Shown here: piece by piece, positions 57,906 to 64,000 of the stretch
Layout: each line of letters begins with the position of its first letter
Numbering within the stretch: the first letter of the stretch is position 1
Source: Celoporthe dispersa
Lineage: Eukaryota; Ascomycota; Sordariomycetes; Diaporthales; Cryphonectriaceae
DNA length: 64,000 bases
Direction of reading: 5' to 3'
NCBI GenBank assembly: GCA_016584495.1
Contig: WAID01000008.1
Coordinates: 717,426 to 781,425 of the forward strand
Made by a program: the position numbers and the translations under genes
Notes under the pieces: model-generated
Told to the model about the DNA's origin: nothing
The model's database searches: none
Seen by the model: the letters and a program-made list of their open reading frames with translations, nothing else

Positions 57906-59165
57906 TCAGGCCTGCATTCGACCGAAAATCGAGTCATTGGATAATAGTTTGAGAACTCTCGGCCTCGTCTGAGAATAATACAGCCTCGATATTATAAGAA
58001 TCTTTGGCTTGCTGAGTTCTCTTCTTCTTAGGAGATCTGGAAAGCTTTTGAACATAAGAATCTGCCATCTCTTTTCCCTTTCCCTTGCCCTTCGCTTTAG
58101 CATCCAGAGTCTTTATACGAGATCTGATTTTACTCTTTCTAGTCAATTTGAATGCAAATTTGGCTAAAAATGCCTGAGCAGATCTAGCCTTCGCTTATAG
58201 CGCAGACTAATTTGACTCTCTAATTGGGCAAGAAAAAGGAAATAGCTTTCTCGGATATAGAGCATTCCAATCGTTCTCAGAAAAGCAGAGATTGGAAAGA
58301 ACGCTATCTACCTATTCAATATCGCTATAAGAAACACTATTATGTCTCAGAAACTAGTATTAGCTTTTTATAATTCAGCATACTTTATTATCAATGCTCA
58401 AGTCTAAAATTGCATTAAACATTTGATATAAGCCTAATTAACTGAATAAATTGCGATACTATAGCAAGGAAACAAGAAAAAGTATTAGCAAATACTTAGA
58501 TTTGAATAGAGACAAATAAGTGAAACTCTTACTTATATATGCCAATCGTTAACGCATAAAATATCTTGAATATAATTATACTTTATCTCAGCATAGTAAA
58601 TGCAATTACTGCATTTGCTATTGAAGAAACCGAATAAAGAGATACACTCGAGGAAAGGCCAATTCATATTAAGCCAGACGCCATTAACCAGCATAAAAGC
58701 CGAAGCATATCGACAAGCACAATAATTACAGAGGACAAGATTGCAACGATCATACGACTAAACAAGAAAACATTGTAGCTAATCAGCCTAAGCAAAGATA
58801 CACTCGAGATATTTCCTAAATAGCTTCGCACTAGCCTTATATACTAAGATAGATTATAAGACGATCTCCTGAGCAGCCTTCAATCGAAGGAACTCCTGGA
58901 TATAGATAGGGCTAGCAATCAGATTATTCCAGAGAGAAAAGTTGCCATGAATAATCCAAAGGCAATAGATCATGCCCAGCTCGCCATGAACAGCAGAGAA
59001 AGTAGTCTTATTCACAAAGAAATACCAGTTATAGATAATAAGAAAGCAAATATTAATATTGGAAGAATAAATAGAAATAATAAACCAACCCTAATCGCTT
59101 CTATTCTGCTGCTATGCTAGATTGATTTGCGAAGAAAAGACAGCATCAGTAACAATTTGAGACAT
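57906..59165 (-). pseudogene. Antisense-strand reading frame inside the LTR element (Cys-rich, unassigned)
   Basis: On the minus strand, a coherent frame from about 59165 (MSQIVTDAVFSSQINLA) reads VNKTTFSAVHGELGMIYCLW, IIHGNFSLWNNLIASPIYIQ, SYDRCNLVLCNYCACRYASA, NGVWLNMNWPFLECISLFGF and FNSKCSNCIYYAEIKYNYIQ, interrupted only by TAA/TAG/TGA at sites where Gln or Arg would fit. It ends in a basic segment, LDAKAKGKGKGKEMADSYVQ, at 57934-58146. The paired Cys (CNYCxC, CSNC) suggest a zinc-binding protein. I do not recognise the family. It runs opposite to gag-pol. Confidence 0.5.
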
Positions 59166-59399
59166 ATTGATTTATATCTTAAGCTTAAGCAGAAAAAGAG
59201 AAGGAGAAATCTATAAAAAAGAATAGAAATAGAAAAGAAAGAAAAAATAGAATAGCTGAGTAAGAATAGATAAGGAAATAGAGTTATGCCAGATTGAGGA
59301 AGAGAAGGAAAGCATTATCGCATCTTCCCAATCATAACTCTGCCTAATTCACTTAACAACCCTAGCTTAGCCAGAGATCTAGCTTACTGCCAATTGATA

Positions 59400-61500
59400 A
59401 GAATAGAAAAGAATCACTGACTTCGATCGCAATAAGAAAAACTCTCAAGCTAGCCAAATCAACTTTAGAAACTAGTATAATCTCTTCTTCCTCCTATCCC
59501 TCAATAATAACTCTCAGAGACAGCTATTCTACTGATTCATACTCTCCATTTTGATTCTGCAATCTTAATAGCACTGCAATCATTAAATCGAAATCTCAGT
59601 CTTCAATCTTCTTATCCTATATCGCACTTTCCTTCATCAAACATATACTGCAAATCTCAATCTTCATTTTCTTTCCTTGCCTCTGCTATAACTAGCCTCC
59701 TCTCCTTATAGCTTGAGTTATAATCTATTCAGATATTATAGCCATAGCTTCTCGAAACTATAAATCGATTAAGACTATTATATCTAAAGATCAAAACTAG
59801 ATAACCAAAGCTTACTGCTTGCGCACTTCTTTTGCTAAAATACCTTACTCCCCTGCTATCATCAAATCGAGACCCCTTTTCTTTAATATATGCGGGCAAG
59901 AGAGTAAGATAATGCAGACCTTCCTGGATAGATATTTCCCAAATCTTTAGAAACAATCCTCATACAACAAAGGAAAATACAAGAGAATAGATGCATAAAT
60001 CAATCTCCTCGATCTTTACAACCTAATAAGACTAATCCAGATAAACGATATAAGAAATACGCTTATCAAGGCTATCTTTGCTGCTTTTAAGCATTATATG
60101 CAGAATAATCAAGAAGAGATTATTCTTTTGCATATATTAAGATCACATCTAACAAGGAAATCCAACAATTGAAAATCAACTACTTGCCTAAAATAAAGAA
60201 TAAGAAAGCATTACAATATCGACTCTTATTTCTCTATCTCATAGAGAAATCGACTAGCTTCCAAAGCTTTGCATAATACAATGCTCGATATAAGAAAGGC
60301 TTTCTTGCAACTATATAGCCAGGCTGGGAAAATATACTTAGAGCTACGCAAAAGTTCTTCAGAATAGTAGATTCTAATTGCATAGTCGAAATAATCCCTA
60401 TAATGGTCTGCGATAATAAAAAGTATCAAATACTCTACATTATCAAGATTTTCCGTTTTCGATTCAAAGAATCTACTAAGGTATATAGGCAGTTATATGG
60501 CTATCCAGATTGGATCTATACTATATTCACTACATATAAGGAAACTGCTTATCTTATAGGCAATGACTATTATCAATCATTGAAGGAAATGCATCTTATT
60601 GCTTTTATATATAAGCTGGGATAAGCAGAACCTCTGCAATATCCTTCCTAGCTTACAGTTCCTATTTATCATATAGCAGACTATAGATAAATATTGATAT
60701 AGCCACTCTGGATCAAATTTCGCTCCAATATCGATATATACGAAAAGGAATTGACAGACTTAGCAAAGCCTAGTATTAAGAACGATTATAATCGATTGGC
60801 AAGAGATATCTTAGCTGCAGTAGCTAAGCAATTCAGAACTATACAAATATCCAGCATAATAAATGCTTGCTAATAAGAGAACAATATACTTATACCAAGA
60901 GCAATCAATACAGCTTATATACTAAGACTAATACTCTGGCCTAATCAAGAGTCTCTTACCGCTCATTAGGGCAAATAAATATCAAGCAGATCATCTGGAC
61001 AAAATGCATTCAATCAATCCCTAAATAAGAATATTTACATAGAAGATGCTCTTAGGATATCATCAATCTTATCCCTGATACTTATAGATAATAGAACTCT
61101 TATGCCAAAGCTCTTTTCATAGAACGAACCACTTCTGCACTAGCAATTGAGAAGCAGTAATTCGGTAGCTCTGAAGCTATCCTCTTAGCTCTTATCGCTT
61201 CGAGTTCTCTTATAGCGAGAACTCTATCCGATAAACCCGATCCAGCCATCGATTGGAGAGAGAGAATGGAAGAGTTTCGAGTATGCGAGAAAGATTAAGC
61301 AATAAAAGGCCCAATGCGAGCGAATCCGGACCAACATCCAGAGAAATAAAGAACGGAATATTACTATTGAAGCTGCCTGATAAAGATATTAACTGCAATA
61401 ACGAGAAGGATAATAATAAAACCTGCATAAACTAGAGATAATAATACCAAAGATAACAATAGAGCATCTACTGAATAATGATAAGAGTTAATCTGAAAGA
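59400..61500 (+). other. 3' region of the LTR element with unassigned sense-strand frames
   Basis: Sense-strand coding-like pieces include VCDNKKYQILYIIKIFRFRF with KESTKVYRQLYGYPDWIYTI (73 codons free of stops from 60403), and a charged stretch at 61253-61435. No known retroelement domain is recognised. It lies between the integrase relic and the right LTR. Confidence 0.35.
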
Positions 61501-61674
61501 ATATAGTATACTAGTCTAATCATTATGCGGACAATAGTTCAAAGGGTAATTGCGATGGATTTTTTATTCTACAATTACGTTTTAGTCTTTTCTCAATCCT
61601 TATTATTTAAATAGATATAGCATACTATAGTCATAATCGCAATTTTAGATTGAAAGTTGCTAGGGAAGGAATAT

Positions 61675-61989
61675 TATAATAGCTAGTAGAGTGGATCTCA
61701 GGATATGGAATATAGGTAGGTCTTGAGGTTGTTTAGATATAAGAGTGCAGCCCCTATTCATTTTTTTTCTACGCTTAGAGAAAAAAATAAAAAAGCAATC
61801 TTCCTTTCTTTTCTCAATTTGAGCCCTCTGGATAGGTTTAAGGCAGGCTTTTTACCCTGACCTTATGCATGTATAGCCTTCGTTTGTTGTCGTCCTTATG
61901 ACCGATTCAGCACGCTTAGGTTGCACGAGCCCTTGCCCATTGCCTTGATGTTCGTCCTTTCGTGCGACGGCGCCCGAGGTTCTGGTTCA
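61675..61989 (+). repeat. Right LTR of the Ty3/gypsy element
   Basis: 315 bp, same length and orientation as the left LTR. Differences are mostly transitions, such as GTGGTGGCC versus ATAATAGCT at the start. Confidence 0.85.
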
Positions 61990-61996
61990 CTAGTAT
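61990..61996 (+). repeat. Candidate target-site duplication (right)
   Basis: CTAGTAT, identical to 49617-49623. Confidence 0.5.
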
Positions 61997-61999
61997 ATT

Positions 62000-63878
62000 T
62001 GATAAGCATAGCTTATATATAGTTCTACTCCATCCTATTCTACAATAAATAGATAGAACTTATTGCGGAATGGAATAATTGGAAATATTGAAAATATTGA
62101 TTAGTCTGAGATTTTTCTATACTTTGTAAGATAATAGAAGAATTATTAGATAATTAATAATATTTAAGAAAAAATACTTGAATTAATCGAAATATTCTTG
62201 AATTTACCTATCAAATGCGCAGATTCAGCAAACTAGCTAAATATCCTAGATCCTACTTAGCTCATAATATATAGGATCGGATCAATAAGAAACTAGTAGC
62301 TTGATCTTTTAATCAATCTAGCTATAAAACTAATACTAGAAGCTTCGAGAAAAAGCTCAAAAGTAAGCAGAAAACTTAGTATCTACTGGAAGCTATGAGA
62401 ATAATTAAGTCTTAACAAGAGATAATAATAATAATAAAGCGATTAGAGGCAATGCTTTCCAAAACTCTAAATATTAATATTCATTTGCTATTAATAATAT
62501 TCCAGCAGCTAAGAGATTAACTAAATCTATCTTACTATAGAATACTATCCTATTCTCGAATTCTCTTATAATAATCCAAAAACTCGTATTATATTTCGGA
62601 ATAAGATTTCCATAAGATGATTCCGAAGCAATAGAGATTGATTATTAAAGCTAGATAATAGCAAAAGAATAATCTGACCAGAACTATCTGCTAATATCTA
62701 ATTTACGAAAAATAATTATCAATAATATGGGAAAAGAGTCTATCAAAAATAATAGATCTAATTTTAGAAAACTTTAGCTTTTTTATCAATTCACTAGGAA
62801 GGATTCATATAGAAGGTTCTTACTATTTATATAGGTCAATTTCGATATTGATAATAGAGAACTTGCTTATAATATAGAGAAGGAAAAATAAATTCTGTAA
62901 TAAAGATATTATCTAATAGATAATAAAATCAATTTAGAATACTTGGAAGATAAGAATAATCAAAAGAGAATTATAAAAAGGAAATGAATTCTTATATAAG
63001 TAATCTTATGAAAGAAAAGAATAATCTTATATTTGAAGAAGATATATAGATTGCTAATCAGAAAGAATCGACTATTATAGATTTGGATATAAGCATATTT
63101 GAAACTATTTATCCAATCTATAGTATATCCTCCCGCTATTCGCATTATGCTAAATATTATTAATAAGCCAATCTATAGTAGAACTGGCTAGATATTCTAT
63201 TTGCTTTAATATCTTCCTAAAGTAATAGTAAATTAGAATATCTAAGCTTACTGCCTAATATTACTCTATATCAAAGGAATTCCTATATCTATGCTTATAT
63301 AATAGCATAAACAAAGATATCGGGATTAGATATTGATATATATATCGATACAGAAGCTAGTTAATATGCAATCTCAGCAGAATTAGTAAAAAGTTTCTCT
63401 AATATAATAGTAAATTAAAATGCTAAAGCGAAATTATATGAAATTGGCTTATCAATCGCTCAAATTTGGGCTAAATTCGATTTATATTTCTATAGATAGA
63501 AATAAAGGAAACTAATAATCCTCAAAACCAAAATTAGTATATAAATATTAGACTAGCTTGATACTGATATTCTCTTAGAACAAGAGTTCAATATTCTATA
63601 TCAAATAGATATACTAAACTCCAAAAGCTTTATTCGCTTTGGGTATTACTAAAGAGCAATTATACTTGTAAATATTTTTGCTAGAACAAGATTTACTTAT
63701 TTTCCAGCAAAGACTGCTCGAAGAATTACTCTATTATCCAATACGCATATTTTAATTCCTATAGCAGTAAAAGAATTACTAAAAATATAATTTTCCTATT
63801 CCAGCCTTACTAGAAAGATTGAATAAATTGCCTCGTAAGCTAAACTTTCTAGAAAGTTTCGATAGTTTTAGCTATAAA
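62000..63878 (+). mobile_element. Second retroelement (gag-protease part) truncated by the telomere
   Basis: A plus-strand AT-rich relic. A gag-like charged part occupies about 62210-63150. Near 63340 the frame reads DIDIYIDTEAS then YAISAELVKSFSN, a mutated IDTGAS retropepsin site, and near 63560 LDTDILLEQEFNILYQID, a mutated ILLGQEF motif. RT would follow but the sequence meets telomeric repeats at 63879. Stops and Gly-to-Glu changes fit RIP. Confidence 0.6.
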
Positions 63879-64000
63879 TTAGGGTCAGGGTTAGGGTCAG
63901 GGTCAGGGTTAGGGTCAGGGTTAGGGTCAGGGTCAGGGTCAGGGTTAGGGTCAGGGTCAGGGTTAGGTCAGGGTCAGGGTCAGGGTCAGGGTTAGGGTCA
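63879..64000 (+). repeat. Telomere: mixed TTAGGG/TCAGGG array
   Basis: 122 bp of head-to-tail units with the G-rich strand on plus, as expected for a right chromosome end. I count 6 full TTAGGG, 1 shortened TTAGG and 13 TCAGGG, ending in a partial unit. TCAGGG is in the majority and the two are interspersed irregularly. Confidence 0.9.

Larger units (their letters stand above)
49624..61989 (+). mobile_element. Ty3/gypsy LTR retrotransposon, 12.4 kb, RIP-degraded
   Basis: Two direct 315-bp LTRs (49624-49938 and 61675-61989) bound 12,366 bp. Between them, in plus orientation, are relics of gag with a zinc knuckle, a retropepsin, reverse transcriptase, RNase H and integrase in that order, the Ty3/gypsy arrangement. 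The LTR copies differ mainly by transitions in both directions, as expected from independent C-to-T mutation. About 5 kb of sequence after the integrase is not explained by a standard gag-pol and includes a coherent frame on the opposite strand. Confidence 0.85.

Overview
This is the right end of a filamentous ascomycete chromosome, most likely a Eurotiomycete of the Aspergillus/Penicillium type. The evidence is short GT-AG introns of about 50-90 nt (plus several GC-AG introns), secondary-metabolism gene families, AT-rich transposon relics that look mutated by repeat-induced point mutation (RIP, C:G to T:A), and a terminal telomeric tract at 63879-64000. No gene could be checked against a database; product names come from motifs I can read in the translations.

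Region by region. (1) 0.3-8.7 kb: a berberine-bridge-type FAD oxidoreductase (+), a SAT4/rhodopsin-type membrane protein (-), a P450 pseudogene with three TAG stops (+), and a short-chain dehydrogenase (-). (2) 10.1-12.8 kb: a coiled-coil/NLR-like reading frame split by a pogo/Fot1-type DNA transposon with 47-bp terminal inverted repeats and a TA target duplication. (3) 12.8-19.3 kb: tyrosinase (-), a heme-dead P450 fragment bracketed by 98-bp direct repeats, a Gre2/dihydroflavonol-reductase-like ketoreductase (-), and a VEP1/PRISE-like reductase pseudogene (-). (4) 20-27.5 kb: a 591-residue conserved fungal protein, dynamin and Ty3 chromodomain fragments, and a secreted TAP-like serine hydrolase. 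(5) 29.5-37.9 kb: the best candidate biosynthetic group, a P450, a UbiA prenyltransferase of the meroterpenoid type, a second SAT4 protein and an O-methyltransferase. No PKS, NRPS or terpene cyclase is in the window, so any pathway would need a backbone from elsewhere. (6) 40.3-45.7 kb: a divergent pair, a DUF7580-type protein (-) and a C2H2 zinc-finger protein (+), both of families common in fungal NLR/incompatibility gene sets. (7) 45.7-63.9 kb: AT-rich subtelomere with a 19-bp/302-bp tandem array, a 23-bp-period array of EcoRI-core palindromes, a 12.4-kb Ty3/gypsy element with two 315-bp LTRs, and a second retroelement cut off by the telomere.

Two patterns run through the window. Six otherwise clean genes each carry one indel at a short homopolymer (about 3395, 13540, 32751, 35345, 37644, 40641), which reads either as systematic assembly error or as very recent decay. 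A second set (P450 4.8-6.9 kb, VEP1-like 18.1-19.2 kb, all transposons) carries C-to-T type stops, which is true decay of the RIP kind. The telomere is a mixed TTAGGG/TCAGGG array in which TCAGGG dominates, and a 22-bp interstitial copy of the same mixed pattern lies at 40160.
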